This document shows, one piece after another, positions 10,101 through 20,215 of a stretch of DNA of 64,000 bases. Each line of letters starts with the position of its first letter. Within the stretch, counting starts at the first letter, position 1. The stretch comes from Asanoa sp. WMMD1127 (GTDB taxonomy: Bacteria > Actinomycetota > Actinomycetes > Mycobacteriales > Micromonosporaceae), in contig NZ_JARUBP010000001.1 in NCBI RefSeq assembly GCF_029626225.1, positions 1,426,001-1,490,000 on the forward strand, in the 5' to 3' direction. Below the pieces are notes generated by a model, which was not told the origin of the DNA, ran no database searches, and worked only from the letters and a program-made list of their open reading frames with translations. The translations under genes and the position numbers were made by a program.

Positions 10101-12535
10101 CGGGCTCCTCCAGCCGAGATCGAGACGACCGCACCGGAGGTGACGCCCAGCGTCCGCCGGGTGGTCGATCCGGGCGAGTTGGTGGGCAGCCAGACCACGC
10201 CGGCCGGCATGTCGGTGATCATCGCCGGAAGCGTCACCGCGCCGCGGCCCGTGCCGACCGTGACCGCCTCGCCGTCGGCGACGCCGATGCGCTCGGCGGT
10301 CGCCTTGTCGAGCCGGACCACCGGCGGGCGGGCCGTGCCGGCCAGCTCCTCGTCGCCGTCGAGCAGGCTGCCCAGGTCGATGAGCTGGTGCCAGGTCGCC
10401 AGCACCGCCTCACCGTCGCCGGGCTCCACCACGTCGGCGGGCTCGGCCACCGGCGGCTGCGGGCGGTCGGCCCGGGTCACCGGCAGGCCGCCCAGCTCGC
10501 GGCGGACCGTGTTGACGTCGCCGGTGCCGAGCGGGACGCCCAGCGCGGCGGAGAGCGCGTCCAGCACGCGACCGTCGTTCATCGAGTCGGTGTGCAGCAC
10601 GGCCTCGAAGGTGCGCAGCCGGCCTTCCCAGTCGAGGAAGCTGCCGGCCTTCTCGGCCACCGGGGCGACCGGGAAGACGACGTCGGCGCGGCGGCTGACC
10701 GCGCTGCGCCGGACCTCGAGGCTGACCAGGAACGGCACCGCGTCGAGGGCCTGCTCGGCCAGTCGCGGGTCGGCCAGGTCGGCGGGGTCGACGCCGGCGA
10801 CCACCAGCGCGCCGAGGCGGCCGCCGGCGGCGGCCACGATCATCGCGTCGGTGTCGCGACCGGGCGTGCTGGGGATGACCCCGGCCGCCAGGTCCCAGGC
10901 GCCGGCCAGCTCGGCCCGGGCCGCCGCGTCGGAGGCGAGGCGTCCGCCGGGGAGCAGGTTGGGCAGGCAGCCCGCGTCGACGGCGCCGCGGTCACCCGCG
11001 CGCCGCGGCACCCAGGCCAGCTTCGCGCCGGTGCGCTCGGCCAGGGCCGCGGCGGCCGACAGGCCACCGGGCACCGCGGCCAGCCGCTCGCCGACGATCA
11101 GCAGCGCGCCTGGCGCCTTGAGCGCCTCGGCGACCACGTCGTGCTCGGCCAGCACGCGCGCCTCCTCGCCCGGGATTATCCGGGCGACCTTGGCGCCGAG
11201 CTTCTCGAGCCCGCGGGTCACGTACGGCGAGAGCGCGTAGACCGGCAGCTTGCGCTTGGTGAACTGCTTGCGCAGCCGGAGGAAGAGGATCGGCGACTCC
11301 TCTTCGGGCTCGATGCCGACGAGCACCACGGCCGGGGCCTGGTCGATGTCGGCGTAGGTGACGTCCGTCGTGCCGACCACCGAGGAGGCCAGGAACTCGG
11401 TCTCCTCCGCGGACAGCGGCCGGGCCCGGAAGTCGATGTCGTTGGTGTTGAGGGCGACCCGGGCGAACTTGGCGTACGCGTACGCGTCCTCGACGGTCAG
11501 CCGGCCGCCGGTCAGCACACCGACGCCGTGCGCGCCGTCACGGGCCTTGCGCAGCCCTTCGGCGGCTACGCGCAGCGCCTCGCTCCAGGACGCCTCGCGC
11601 AGCTCGCCGGAGTCCGCGTCGCGGACCAGCGGGTGGGTGAGCCGGTCGAAGGCCGTGGCGTAGCGGAAGCCCCACCGGCCCTTGTCGCAGTTCCACTCCT
11701 CGTTGACCGCCGGGTCGTCGCCGGCCAGCCGGCGCAGCACCTTGCCGCGCCGGTGGTCGGTGCGCTGGGAGCAGCCCGAGGCGCAGTGCTCGCAGACGGA
11801 CGGGCTCGACACCAGGTCGAACGGCCGCGAGCGGAAACGGTATTGCGCGCCGGTCAGCGCGCCCACCGGGCAGATCTGCACGGTGTTGCCGCTGAAGTAG
11901 GAGTTGAAGGGAACGTCGCCTTCGCCTTCTTCACCGGCAGCGGCGTCGTAGACCTCGTCGCGGTAGACGTTGATCTCCTCGGCGCTGCTGCGGTTCATCA
12001 GGTCGATGAACTTGTCGCCGGCGATCTCCTCGGAGAACCGGGTGCAGCGCTGGCACAGGACGCACCGCTCGCGGTCGAGCAGCACCTGCGAGGAGATGTT
12101 GATCGGCTTCGGGTATTCCCGCTTGTGCTCGTGGAACCGCGAGTCGGCCCGGCCGGTCGACATCGCCTGGTTCTGCAGCGGGCACTCGCCGCCCTTGTCG
12201 CACATCGGGCAGTCGAGCGGGTGGTTGATCAGGAGCAGCTCCATGATGCCCTCCTGCGCCTTCTTGGCGACCGGAGAGGTGAGCTGCGTCTTGACCACCA
12301 TGCCGTCGGCGATCGGCTGGGTGCAGGAGGCGACCGGCTTGCGCTGCCCCTCGACCTCGACCAGACACTGCCGGCAGGCGCCCGCGGGCGCCAGCAGCGG
12401 GTGGTCGCAGAACCGCGGGATCGCGATGCCGAGCTGCTCGGCCACGCGGATCAGCAGCGTGCCCTTCGGCGCGGTCACCTCGACGCCGTCGATGGTCAGG
12501 GTGACCTCGTCGGCCTTCTTCGCTACGTCGGTCAT
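10097..12535 (-). CDS. nuoG: NADH-quinone oxidoreductase subunit G
   Basis: The 812-residue iron-sulfur subunit of the peripheral arm. In order it shows an N-terminal 2Fe-2S ferredoxin domain ([20 protein letters not shown]), the His-Cys3 cluster region ([19 protein letters not shown]), a pair of 4Fe-4S motifs, the [10 protein letters not shown] motif near residue 245, which is the extra N7-type site of some bacteria, and a molybdopterin-oxidoreductase-like C-terminal half that in complex I carries no molybdenum. Its ATG overlaps the nuoF TGA by 1 nt (TGATG). Confidence 0.96.
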   Translation of the reverse strand: MTDVAKKADEVTLTIDGVEVTAPKGTLLIRVAEQLGIAIPRFCDHPLLAPAGACRQCLVEVEGQRKPVASCTQPIADGMVVKTQLTSPVAKKAQEGIMELLLINHPLDCPMCDKGGECPLQNQAMSTGRADSRFHEHKREYPKPINISSQVLLDRERCVLCQRCTRFSEEIAGDKFIDLMNRSSAEEINVYRDEVYDAAAGEEGEGDVPFNSYFSGNTVQICPVGALTGAQYRFRSRPFDLVSSPSVCEHCASGCSQRTDHRRGKVLRRLAGDDPAVNEEWNCDKGRWGFRYATAFDRLTHPLVRDADSGELREASWSEALRVAAEGLRKARDGAHGVGVLTGGRLTVEDAYAYAKFARVALNTNDIDFRARPLSAEETEFLASSVVGTTDVTYADIDQAPAVVLVGIEPEEESPILFLRLRKQFTKRKLPVYALSPYVTRGLEKLGAKVARIIPGEEARVLAEHDVVAEALKAPGALLIVGERLAAVPGGLSAAAALAERTGAKLAWVPRRAGDRGAVDAGCLPNLLPGGRLASDAAARAELAGAWDLAAGVIPSTPGRDTDAMIVAAAGGRLGALVVAGVDPADLADPRLAEQALDAVPFLVSLEVRRSAVSRRADVVFPVAPVAEKAGSFLDWEGRLRTFEAVLHTDSMNDGRVLDALSAALGVPLGTGDVNTVRRELGGLPVTRADRPQPPVAEPADVVEPGDGEAVLATWHQLIDLGSLLDGDEELAGTARPPVVRLDKATAERIGVADGEAVTVGTGRGAVTLPAMITDMPAGVVWLPTNSPGSTTRRTLGVTSGAVVSISAGGAR

Positions 12536-13854
12536 CAGTGCGCCCCCACGAGAGCCTTCTCCGACAGCCGGGGAGCTGTCCGGCCCTCGATGTAGTCGAG
12601 GTAGTCCTGCTTGAAGTACTGCAACGAGGACGTCACCGGGCTCGTCGCGCCGTCGCCCAGGCCGCAGAACGAGCGGCCCAGGATGTTGTCACAGGTGTCC
12701 AGCAGCGTGTCGAGGTCCTCGTGGGTGCCCTGACCGGACAGGATCCGCTGGTAGACCCGGACCATCCAGTAGTTGCCCTCGCGGCACGGGGTGCACTTGC
12801 CGCACGACTCGTGGTGGTAGAACTCCAGCCACCGGTAGGTCGCGTAGACCGGGCAGTCCTGGTCGGAGAAGATCTGCGTCGCCGTGGTGCCGAGGATGCT
12901 GCCCGCGCCCGCGACGCCCTCGAAGTCGAGCGGCACGTCCAGGTGGTCGGCGGTGAGCAGCGGGGTCGACGACCCACCCGGGGTCCAGAAGCGCAACTCG
13001 TGACCGGGCTGCATGCCGCCGGCCAGCTCGATCAGCTCGCGCAGCGTGATGCCCATCGAGCACTCGTACTGGCCGGGGTTGGCGATCCGGCCCGACAGCG
13101 AGTAGATCATCGGACCCGACGACTTCTCGGTGCCCATCGTCCGCCACCAGTCGGCGCCACCGAGCACGATGTACGGGACGCTGGCGATCGTGCCGACGTT
13201 GTTGACGACGGTCGGCGAGGCGTAGAGGCCGTGCGTCGCCGGGAACGGCGGGCGCAGCCGGGGCTGGCCGCGGAAGCCCTCGAGCGAGTCGAGCAGCGCG
13301 GTCTCCTCGCCACAGATGTAGGCGCCGGCGCCGCTGTGCACCACCACGTCCAGGTTGAACCCGGACTTGAGGATGTTCTGCCCGAGGTAGCCCTTGTCGT
13401 AGGCCTCGACGACCGCGTTGCGCAGCCGGCGGGCGGCCTGGACGGCCTCGCCGCGAATGTAGATGTAGGCCCGCTCGGCCCGGATCGCGTAGCTGGCGAT
13501 GATCACGCCTTCGAGCAGCGAGTGCGGGTCGTGGCTCATCAGCGGCAGGTCCTTGCAGGTGCCCGGCTCGCCCTCGTCGGCGTTGACGACCAGGTAGTGC
13601 GGCTTGCCGTCGCCCTGCGGTATGAAGCCCCATTTGAGGCCCGTCGGGAAGCCGGCGCCGCCGCGCCCGCGCAGGCCCGAGTCCTTGATGAGCTGGATCA
13701 GGTCGTCGGGGTGCGCCTTGAGCGCCTTCTTCAGCGCCGCGTAGCCGTCGAGCTGCTCGTAGGTCTTCATCGTCCAGGCGTTGGGCGACAGCCAGCGCTT
13801 GGTCAGGACCGGGGTGAGCTTCTCGAGGACTTCCCGCCGCGGAGTGGTGGTCAC
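12535..13854 (-). CDS. nuoF: NADH-quinone oxidoreductase subunit F
   Basis: The 439-residue flavoprotein that binds NADH and FMN and carries cluster N3. Visible motifs are [15 protein letters not shown] (glycine-rich nucleotide site, near residue 58), [14 protein letters not shown] (FMN region) and [15 protein letters not shown] with CGLGD downstream (4Fe-4S ligands). The GTG at 13854 overlaps the nuoE stop as GTGA; the frame is open much further upstream, but only through the nuoE coding region. Confidence 0.97.
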   Translation of the reverse strand: MTTTPRREVLEKLTPVLTKRWLSPNAWTMKTYEQLDGYAALKKALKAHPDDLIQLIKDSGLRGRGGAGFPTGLKWGFIPQGDGKPHYLVVNADEGEPGTCKDLPLMSHDPHSLLEGVIIASYAIRAERAYIYIRGEAVQAARRLRNAVVEAYDKGYLGQNILKSGFNLDVVVHSGAGAYICGEETALLDSLEGFRGQPRLRPPFPATHGLYASPTVVNNVGTIASVPYIVLGGADWWRTMGTEKSSGPMIYSLSGRIANPGQYECSMGITLRELIELAGGMQPGHELRFWTPGGSSTPLLTADHLDVPLDFEGVAGAGSILGTTATQIFSDQDCPVYATYRWLEFYHHESCGKCTPCREGNYWMVRVYQRILSGQGTHEDLDTLLDTCDNILGRSFCGLGDGATSPVTSSLQYFKQDYLDYIEGRTAPRLSEKALVGAH

Positions 13855-14681
13855 TTGTTCGCCTCCTTGGCGCCGCGCAGCTTGTCTTCCTGCGGCTTCG
13901 GCGCGTCGCCGGCCGGCTTCGCGTCGCTCGCCGGCTTGTTGGCCGCCGCACCTGCCTGCGCCGCCGGCTTGCCGGAGCCGGCGTCGTCCTTCTTCTTGAT
14001 CGGGGTGTCGGGGTCGAAGCCCGCGACCGCGATGCCGTGCTCCTGGGCCAGCCGCAGGCCGCGCAGTGTGGCGTCGCCCGCCACGCCGTCGCCGACCGCG
14101 CCGTCCCGGGTGTCCGGGAAGCCGGCCAGCTGCAGCGACATCTCCTTGAGCGTGCAGAGCCGGGCGCCGCGGCTGGGCTGCGGGCGGTTGCCCTGGCGCA
14201 GGTCGTCGACGAGCTCGACGGCGCCACCGGGGGTGACGTTGTCGAAGAAGTCGTAGTTGACCGTCAGCACCGGGCCGTAGTCGCAGGCCGCCAGGCACTC
14301 GGCGTGCTCCAGGGTGATCGACCCGTCGCCGGTGGTCTCGTCGTGCCCGACGCCCAGGTGCTCGCTGAGGGTGTCGTAGACCTCCTGGCCGCCCAGCACG
14401 TTGCACATCGTGTTGGTGCAGACGCTGACCAGGTAGTCACCGGTCGGCCGGCGCTTGTACATCGTGTAGAACGACGCGACGGCGCCGACCTGGGCCTTGT
14501 TGATGCCGAGCACCTCGGCGCAGAACTCCACGCCGGCCGGCGACACGTGGCCCTCGACCGACTGCACCAGGTGCAGCAGGGGCAGCAGCGCCGACCGCGT
14601 GCGGTCGGCCGGGTAGCGGGACAGGATCTCCCGCGCCCGCTGCCGGATCTCCTCGTCGAAGACCGTCGTTGGCGTCGTCAT
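13851..14681 (-). CDS. nuoE: NADH-quinone oxidoreductase subunit E
   Basis: The thioredoxin-fold 2Fe-2S subunit (cluster N1a) of the NADH dehydrogenase module. Cluster ligands are visible in CTNTMC (near residue 87) and [13 protein letters not shown] (near residue 127). The family is normally 160-240 residues; this one is 276 because of an Ala/Lys/Pro-rich, probably disordered tail from about residue 225. The start ATG overlaps nuoD by 4 nt and the stop overlaps nuoF by 4 nt. Confidence 0.96.
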   Translation of the reverse strand: MTTPTTVFDEEIRQRAREILSRYPADRTRSALLPLLHLVQSVEGHVSPAGVEFCAEVLGINKAQVGAVASFYTMYKRRPTGDYLVSVCTNTMCNVLGGQEVYDTLSEHLGVGHDETTGDGSITLEHAECLAACDYGPVLTVNYDFFDNVTPGGAVELVDDLRQGNRPQPSRGARLCTLKEMSLQLAGFPDTRDGAVGDGVAGDATLRGLRLAQEHGIAVAGFDPDTPIKKKDDAGSGKPAAQAGAAANKPASDAKPAGDAPKPQEDKLRGAKEANK

Positions 14682-16003
14682 CGGTCACACCCACCCATCA
14701 CCGGGTCCAGCGAGGCGCCACCGGCGATCACGTCGGCGATCAGGCCGCCTTCGGAGATCGCCGGAATCGCCTGCAGGTTGATGAAGCTGGGCTCGCGGAA
14801 GTGCACCCGGTAGGGGCGGGTGCCGCCGTCGGACACCGCGTGGGCGCCCAGCTCGCCGCGCGGGCCCTCGATCGCCACGTAGACCTGGCCGGGCGGCACC
14901 CGGAAGCCCTCGGTGACGAGCTTGAAGTGGTGGATCAGCGACTCCATCGACTGACCCATGATCTTGGCGACGTGCTCCAGCGAGTTGCCGAGGCCGTCGA
15001 CGCCGAGCGCGAGCTGCGCCGGCCAGGCGATCTTCTTGTCGGAGACCATGATCGGGCCCGGCCGGAGCCGGTCGACGGCCTGCTCGACAATCTTCAGCGA
15101 CTCGCGCATCTCGGCGAGCCGCACCTGGTAGCGACCCCAGACGTCGGCGTCGTTGGAGGTCGGCACGTCGAACTCGTAGGTCTCGTAGCCGCAGTAGGGC
15201 ATGGTCTTGCGCAGGTCCCACGGCAGGCCCGCGGAGCGCAGCACCGGACCGGTGATGCCCAGCGACAGGCAGCCGGTCACGTCGAGCACCGCGACGCCCT
15301 GGGTCCGCTCGGTCCAGATCGGCTGGCCCGAGAGCAGGTCCTCGTATTCCTTGAGCTTCTTCGGCATGACCTTCAGGAACTCGCGGATCTTGGCGATCGC
15401 GCTGTCCGGCACGTCCTGAGCGACGCCGCCCGGGCGCACATAGGCCATGTTCATCCGCAGGCCGGTGACCATCTCGAAGATCTCGAGGATGTACTCGCGC
15501 TCGCGGAAGCCGTACAACATGATCGAGATGGCGCCCAGCTCCATGCCGGTGGTGGCCAGCCAGACCAGGTGCGACGAGATCCGGTTGAGCTCCATCATCA
15601 GCACGCGGATCGTGTTGGCGCGCTCGGTGATCTCGTCCTCGATGCCGAGCAGCTTCTCGACCGCCAGGCTGTAGGCGGTCTCGTTGAAGATCGGCGCGAG
15701 GTAGTCCATCCGGGTCACGAACGTCGTGCCCTGCACCCAGTTGCGGTATTCGAGGTTCTTCTCGATGCCGGTGTGCAGGTAGCCGATGACCGAGCGGGCC
15801 TCGCGGACCGTCTCGCCCTCGAGCTCCAGGATCAGCCGCAGCACGCCGTGCGTCGACGGGTGCTGCGGGCCCATGTTGACGATGATGCGTTCGTCGCTGA
15901 CCGGGTCGGTGCCGCTGACGACGGTGTCCCAGTCGCCGCCCGTGACGGTGAAGACCTTGCCCTCGGACGTCTCGCGCTCCGGGGCGTAACTCGGATTGGT
16001 CAC
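14678..16003 (-). CDS. nuoD: NADH-quinone oxidoreductase subunit D
   Basis: The 49-kDa-type subunit (441 residues) that forms the quinone reduction site together with NuoB. Recognisable segments are [15 protein letters not shown] near residue 42, with the conserved histidines of the quinone pocket, [12 protein letters not shown], and the C-terminal region [14 protein letters not shown]. The GTG start overlaps the nuoC stop (GTGA) and the stop overlaps nuoE, so it sits in the tightly coupled core of the operon. Confidence 0.97.
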   Translation of the reverse strand: MTNPSYAPERETSEGKVFTVTGGDWDTVVSGTDPVSDERIIVNMGPQHPSTHGVLRLILELEGETVREARSVIGYLHTGIEKNLEYRNWVQGTTFVTRMDYLAPIFNETAYSLAVEKLLGIEDEITERANTIRVLMMELNRISSHLVWLATTGMELGAISIMLYGFREREYILEIFEMVTGLRMNMAYVRPGGVAQDVPDSAIAKIREFLKVMPKKLKEYEDLLSGQPIWTERTQGVAVLDVTGCLSLGITGPVLRSAGLPWDLRKTMPYCGYETYEFDVPTSNDADVWGRYQVRLAEMRESLKIVEQAVDRLRPGPIMVSDKKIAWPAQLALGVDGLGNSLEHVAKIMGQSMESLIHHFKLVTEGFRVPPGQVYVAIEGPRGELGAHAVSDGGTRPYRVHFREPSFINLQAIPAISEGGLIADVIAGGASLDPVMGGCDR

Positions 16004-16836
16004 TGGTAGCTCCTCCGCCGGTCGGGCGGTGGGATCTCGGCGCCCTTGTATTCCACCGGGACCCCGCCGAGCGGGTAGTCCTTGCGTTGCGGGTGGCCCT
16101 CCCAGTCGTCCGGCATGAGAATCCGGGTGAGGCTGGGGTGGCCGTCGAAGACGACCCCGAACATGTCGAAGGTCTCCCGCTCCTGCCAGTCGGCGGTCGG
16201 GTAGACCTGGGTCACGGTCGGGACGTGCGGGTTCTCCGCGCTGACCGCGACCTCCAGCCGCACGCGCCGGCGGTAGGTCATCGAGGCCAGGTGGTAGGTG
16301 ACGTGCAGCCGGCGCTCGTCGGCGCCGAGATAGTCCACACCGGACACCGAGGAGCAGAGCTCGAAGCGCAGCGACTCGTCGTCGCGCATCGTGCGGGCGA
16401 CGTCGGCGATCCGCTCGGGCTTGATGTGCAGCGTCAGCTCGTTGCGGTCGACGATCACCTTCTCGATGGCGTCGTCGAGGCCCGGGAACGCCTCCTCGAG
16501 CGCGTCGTAGACGTCGTCGAAGTAGCTGCCGTACGGGCGCTCGCTGCCACCGACCCCGACCCGCCGGCGGACGAGGCCGCCGAAGCCGGAGGTGTCACCG
16601 GAGCCGTGGATGCCGAACATGCCACGACCGGCCACAGAGGACGGCGGCTGCTCCGCCGGGGCGCCGGTGTGCGCGCCGACCGGAGTGGCCTGGACGGGCA
16701 CGCCCCCACCGGGCTTGGCGCTCGGCGGGCTCGGGTCCTGGTTGGTGGGGTTCTTCGACTCGTCCGCCGGCTCAGGCCGGTCCCGATGTTCCTTCGGGTC
16801 CGCCACCGGGTCCTTGTCGGGGCTCGTGGTCACCAC
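16000..16836 (-). CDS. nuoC: NADH-quinone oxidoreductase subunit C with long N-terminal extension
   Basis: The 30-kDa-type peripheral subunit. The conserved domain occupies about residues 100-278 and ends with the family signature around [18 protein letters not shown] and [16 protein letters not shown]. Before it is a stretch of about 90 residues rich in Pro, Ser, Asp and Gly that looks disordered and has no counterpart in short NuoC proteins. Two adjacent GTG codons (16836 and 16833) can start it; 16833 gives a GTGA overlap with nuoB and is equally likely. The role of the extension is unknown. Confidence 0.94.
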   Translation of the reverse strand: MVTTSPDKDPVADPKEHRDRPEPADESKNPTNQDPSPPSAKPGGGVPVQATPVGAHTGAPAEQPPSSVAGRGMFGIHGSGDTSGFGGLVRRRVGVGGSERPYGSYFDDVYDALEEAFPGLDDAIEKVIVDRNELTLHIKPERIADVARTMRDDESLRFELCSSVSGVDYLGADERRLHVTYHLASMTYRRRVRLEVAVSAENPHVPTVTQVYPTADWQERETFDMFGVVFDGHPSLTRILMPDDWEGHPQRKDYPLGGVPVEYKGAEIPPPDRRRSYQ

Positions 16837-17504
16837 CGCCCACCTCCCTGGAGGTGCCGTTCCTGGTTCATCCAGTTCTCGATCCGCAACTGTTCCTCGC
16901 GGCCCTCACGGACCGCCTGCGTCCACTCGGCCCGCCGAGCCTTGTCGTTGCGGTAGGACGAGGGCATCGAGCCGTAGGGAACGACCGGCACGTCACCGCG
17001 CTCCTTGCGCTGCTCGAGCATCCGGCGACCGTTGGGGCCGAGCGGCTCGTGCATGATCTTCTCGCGCAGCTTGAGGATCGCGTCGATCAGCATCTCGGGC
17101 CGCGGCGGGCAGCCGGGCAGGTACATGTCGACCGGGACGACGTGGTCGACGCCCTGCACGATCGCGTAGTTGTTGAACATGCCGCCGCTGCTCGCGCAGA
17201 CGCCCATCGAGAGCACCCAGCGCGGCTCCGCCATCTGGTCGTAGATCTGCCGGAGCACCGGCGCCATCTTCTGCGACACCCGGCCGGCGACGATCATCAG
17301 GTCGGCCTGGCGGGGCGAGGCGCGGAACACCTCCATGCCCCAGCGGCCCATGTCGTAGTGCGGGCCGCCGGCCGCCATCATCTCGATCGCGCAGCAGGCG
17401 AGGCCGAACGTCGCGCCCCAGACCGACGACTTGCGGGACCAGTTGACCAGCTTCTCCACGGAGGTGAGCAGGACGCCCGCGGGGAGCTTCTCTTCGATAC
17501 CCAT
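16830..17504 (-). CDS. nuoB: NADH-quinone oxidoreductase subunit B
   Basis: The 224-residue PSST-type subunit holding cluster N2, the last iron-sulfur cluster before quinone. The tandem-cysteine motif is in [10 protein letters not shown] near residue 36, with further ligands at [17 protein letters not shown] near residue 130. Beyond residue 165 is a charged tail longer than in E. coli. It starts 16 nt after nuoA. Confidence 0.97.
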   Translation of the reverse strand: MGIEEKLPAGVLLTSVEKLVNWSRKSSVWGATFGLACCAIEMMAAGGPHYDMGRWGMEVFRASPRQADLMIVAGRVSQKMAPVLRQIYDQMAEPRWVLSMGVCASSGGMFNNYAIVQGVDHVVPVDMYLPGCPPRPEMLIDAILKLREKIMHEPLGPNGRRMLEQRKERGDVPVVPYGSMPSSYRNDKARRAEWTQAVREGREEQLRIENWMNQERHLQGGGRW

Positions 17505-17520
17505 GCTGGCGTGCCTCCCT

Positions 17521-17886
17521 TCAGTCCCAGTCCAGGCCGCCGCGACGCCAGACGTAGGCGTAGGCGATGAACACGGTGCCGATGAACATGACCATCTCGA
17601 CGAACCCGAAGAGCCCGAGCTGGTCGAAGCTCACGGCCCACGGGTAGAGGAAGATGATCTCGATGTCGAAGACGATGAACAGCATCGCCGTCAGGTAGAA
17701 CTTGATCGGGAACCGGCCGCCGCCGACGGGCTGCGGACTCGGTTCGATGCCGCACTCGTATGCGTCGAGCTTGGCCCGGTTGTACCGGCGCGGGCCGGCG
17801 ATCCGGGCCGACGCGACGGAGAACAGCGCGAAGAAGGCAGCCAGGGCGAACAGCCCCAGGATCGGTGCGTACGGCGAGAGCGTCAT
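17521..17886 (-). CDS. nuoA: NADH-quinone oxidoreductase subunit A
   Basis: First gene of the nuo operon: a 121-residue subunit with three predicted membrane helices. The loop after helix 1 contains [11 protein letters not shown], with the cysteine characteristic of the NuoA/ND3 loop near the quinone site, and helix 2 contains the acidic [21 protein letters not shown] ribosome site lies about 7 nt before the ATG. The 105 nt upstream, between this gene and the MenJ-like gene, should hold any operon-specific promoter, though readthrough is possible. Confidence 0.96.
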   Translation of the reverse strand: MTLSPYAPILGLFALAAFFALFSVASARIAGPRRYNRAKLDAYECGIEPSPQPVGGGRFPIKFYLTAMLFIVFDIEIIFLYPWAVSFDQLGLFGFVEMVMFIGTVFIAYAYVWRRGGLDWD

Positions 17887-17991
17887 GGTGTTCCCCTGCT
17901 CGTCCTTTCCTGCCCTCTGTCGAGAATCAGCGTCTGAGTATTCACCGTTGTGTTGGTCCGCGCCCGGCGGGGTCGCGACCGTCCAGTGCCC

Positions 17992-19275
17992 TCATACCGC
18001 CGGCACAACCCTGGTCATCGCGTTGATGACCCGGTCCATCGCGTCGCCACCGCGCGGATCCGTCAGGTTGGCCAGCAGTTTGAGAACGAACCGCATCAGC
18101 GTCGGGTGCGGCATTCCGTGCTTGGTGGCGATACGCATGATCTGCGGATTGCCGATGAGCTTCACGAAGATGTTGCCGAGCCGGTAGTAGCCGCCGTAAC
18201 GGGCTTTCAGCTCGGCCGGGTAGGCCATCAGCGCGCGCTCGCGGTCGGCGCCCGTGCGGGCCAGCGCCTGCGCGACCACCTCCGCCGCGAGCTCGCCGGA
18301 CTCCATCGCGTACGCGATGCCTTCGCCGTTGAAGGGGTTGACCATGCCGCCGGAGTCGCCGACCAGCAGCACGCCGCGGGTGTAGTGCGGGACGCGGTTG
18401 AAGCCCATCGGCAGCGCGGCGCCGAGAATCGGCCCGTCGGCGTTGGCCTCGTCGTTCATGCCCCACTCGGGCGGCGTCGCGCCGAGCCACTCGGTGAGCA
18501 TGCGGCGGTAGTTGGTCTTGCCGAACGCGGCCGACGAGTTGAGCACGCCGAGGCCGACGTTGACCCGGCCGTCGCCCATGCCGAAGATCCAGCCGTAGCC
18601 GGGCAGCAGCCGGTCGCCGCCCTCCTTGCTGCGCAGCTCGAGCCAGGACTCGAGATAGTCGTCGGCGTGCTTGGCCGGCGACTGGTAGTAGCGGCGGACG
18701 GCCACGCCGATCGGCCGGTCCTCGCGCTTGGCCAGGCCCATCGCGAGCGGGAAGCGGCCGGAGACCCCGTCGGCGGAGATGACCAGCGGGGCGCGGAACT
18801 CCCTTGGCTCCCCTTCGACCTCGGCGGTGACACCCAGGACCCGGCCGGTGTCCGCGCGGACCGGGCCGGTGACGGTGACTCCGGTGCGCAGGTCGGCGCC
18901 GGCCTTGACGGCCTGGCGGGCGAGCAGGTCGTCGAAGTCGAGGCGGGTGCGCACAAGGCCGTAGTTGGGGTAGCTGGCCAGGTCGGGCCAGTCCAGCTCG
19001 AGCCGGACGCCGCCGCCGATGACCCGCAGGCCCTTGTTGGGCAGCCAGCCCTGCTCCTCGAACGAGCCGTCGGCGGTCAGGCCCAGCTTGATGAGCTGCT
19101 TGACCGCCCGCGGGGTCAGCCCGTCGCCGCAGACCTTCTCGCGCGGGAACTGCGACTTCTCGAGGACCAGCACGCGTACGCCGTGGCGGGCCAGGTGGTA
19201 GGCGGTCGTCGAGCCACCCGGGCCAGCGCCGACGACGATGACGTCGGCGTCGTTCTCCCTGCTGGCGGCCACCAC
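17992..19275 (-). CDS. Geranylgeranyl-reductase-family flavoprotein, MenJ-like
   Basis: The 427-residue FAD-dependent oxidoreductase has an N-terminal dinucleotide fold (DVIVVGAGPGGSTTAYHLAR), the family GDGLTPR motif and the FAD-binding GDSGGMVNPFNGEGIAYAM. It belongs with prenyl-chain reductases. In Mycobacterium tuberculosis the homologue MenJ saturates one isoprene of menaquinone and lies near the methyltransferase and polyprenyl synthase genes; here the same partners flank nuo, so menaquinone is the likely substrate (inference). I chose GTG 19275 because GAGGGAGA sits 3 nt upstream; a longer start at 19332 has no such site. Reduction of another polyprenyl lipid is the alternative. Confidence 0.8.
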   Translation of the reverse strand: MVAASRENDADVIVVGAGPGGSTTAYHLARHGVRVLVLEKSQFPREKVCGDGLTPRAVKQLIKLGLTADGSFEEQGWLPNKGLRVIGGGVRLELDWPDLASYPNYGLVRTRLDFDDLLARQAVKAGADLRTGVTVTGPVRADTGRVLGVTAEVEGEPREFRAPLVISADGVSGRFPLAMGLAKREDRPIGVAVRRYYQSPAKHADDYLESWLELRSKEGGDRLLPGYGWIFGMGDGRVNVGLGVLNSSAAFGKTNYRRMLTEWLGATPPEWGMNDEANADGPILGAALPMGFNRVPHYTRGVLLVGDSGGMVNPFNGEGIAYAMESGELAAEVVAQALARTGADRERALMAYPAELKARYGGYYRLGNIFVKLIGNPQIMRIATKHGMPHPTLMRFVLKLLANLTDPRGGDAMDRVINAMTRVVPAV

Positions 19276-19379
19276 GCATCTCCCTCGGTTGCCGGTCTCT
19301 TCGCTCCTGGCGGGGCTCGTGAAATGCTTCACAAGCTCAACGGGTGGAGTCTAGAACCGGGGATACTGCGGCCGGCTAG

Positions 19380-19393
19380 TTAGGTATGCCTAA
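19380..19393. promoter_or_regulatory. Candidate iron-box-like palindrome upstream of the MenJ-like gene
   Basis: TTAGGTATGCCTAA has arms TTAGG and CCTAA around 4 nt. It resembles the inner part of the actinobacterial IdeR/DmdR1 operator (repeated TTAGG/CCTAA half-sites), but only one pair of half-sites is present. It lies 105 nt before the reductase start and 67 nt after the methyltransferase stop. This is a weak match and may be chance. Confidence 0.25.
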
Positions 19394-19459
19394 GCCCCGA
19401 GGTCACACCGAGTTGTTGATCGATGTCCGTTTCCATAGTCGGTCATCCCGGCACATTCG

Positions 19460-20152
19460 TCACAGCCGGGTGGCGCGGTGCAGCGCCACGATTCCGGCAG
19501 ACAGGTTTCGCCAGGCCACAGCACCCCATCCGGCCTGCTGGATGCGGGCCGCGAGATCGCGCTGGTTGGGCCACAGCTGGATCGACTCGGCGAGGTAGAC
19601 GTAGGCGTCCGGGTTGCTCGAGACCCGCCGGGCCACTGCTGGCAGTGACCGCATCAGATACGAAAGGTAAACGGTGCGGAAGGTGAAGTTGGTCGGGTGG
19701 CTGAACTCACAGACCACCAGGCGCCCGCCGGGCCTGGTCACCCGAGCCAACTCGCGCAACGCGGCCCGGGTGTCGACCACGTTGCGCAAGGCGAACGAGA
19801 TCGTCACCGCGTCGAAGGTGGCGTCGGGAAACGGGAGCGCCAACGCGTCGCCGGCCAGCAGCGGGACGGTCGGGCGGGTGTGCCGGCCGGCGCGGAGCAT
19901 CCCGACGGACAGGTCGGCGCCGACCGCGTAGGCCCCAGACCGGGCCAGTTCCTCGGTGGACACTCCGGTGCCGGCGCCGACGTCGAGCACCTTGTCGCCA
20001 GGCTTCAGGTCGAGCGCCGCCCGGGTGGCCCGGCGCCAGCCGCGATCCTGCCCGAACGAGAGGACGGTGTTGGTCAGGTCGTACCGCTCGGCCACGCCGT
20101 CGAACATCTCGGCGACTTCGTGCGGCTGCTTGTCCAGGTTCGCGCGCGTCAC
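19460..20152 (-). CDS. menG: Demethylmenaquinone methyltransferase (UbiE/MenG family)
   Basis: SAM-dependent C-methyltransferase of 230 residues that makes menaquinone from its demethyl precursor. Motif I is [16 protein letters not shown] near residue 57; the family-specific segments [18 protein letters not shown] and [12 protein letters not shown] follow. The N-terminus ([20 protein letters not shown]) is typical of UbiE. It is co-directional with the MenJ-like reductase and nuo. Because mqn genes occur nearby, the substrate probably comes from the futalosine route. Confidence 0.92.
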   Translation of the reverse strand: MTRANLDKQPHEVAEMFDGVAERYDLTNTVLSFGQDRGWRRATRAALDLKPGDKVLDVGAGTGVSTEELARSGAYAVGADLSVGMLRAGRHTRPTVPLLAGDALALPFPDATFDAVTISFALRNVVDTRAALRELARVTRPGGRLVVCEFSHPTNFTFRTVYLSYLMRSLPAVARRVSSNPDAYVYLAESIQLWPNQRDLAARIQQAGWGAVAWRNLSAGIVALHRATRL

Positions 20153-20169
20153 CGGGCCACTCTATGGAA

Positions 20170-20198
20170 CGGCCCGCCCCCGACGTGGGAGCGGGCCG
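20170..20198 (-). terminator. Candidate hairpin between surface-protein gene and menG
   Basis: CGGCCCGC (20170-20177) pairs perfectly with GCGGGCCG (20191-20198) around a 13-nt loop, 17 nt past the stop of the LPVTG gene and just before the menG start. No T-run follows on the minus strand, so termination strength is uncertain. Confidence 0.35.
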
Positions 20199-20215
20199 GT
20201 CCAGCGTGGTGGGGA

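Noticed and set aside
8652-12595. Long plus-strand frames over nuoH-nuoG
   Set aside because: Antisense shadows of well-identified complex I genes; composition is dominated by Arg, Gly, Asp and Gln.
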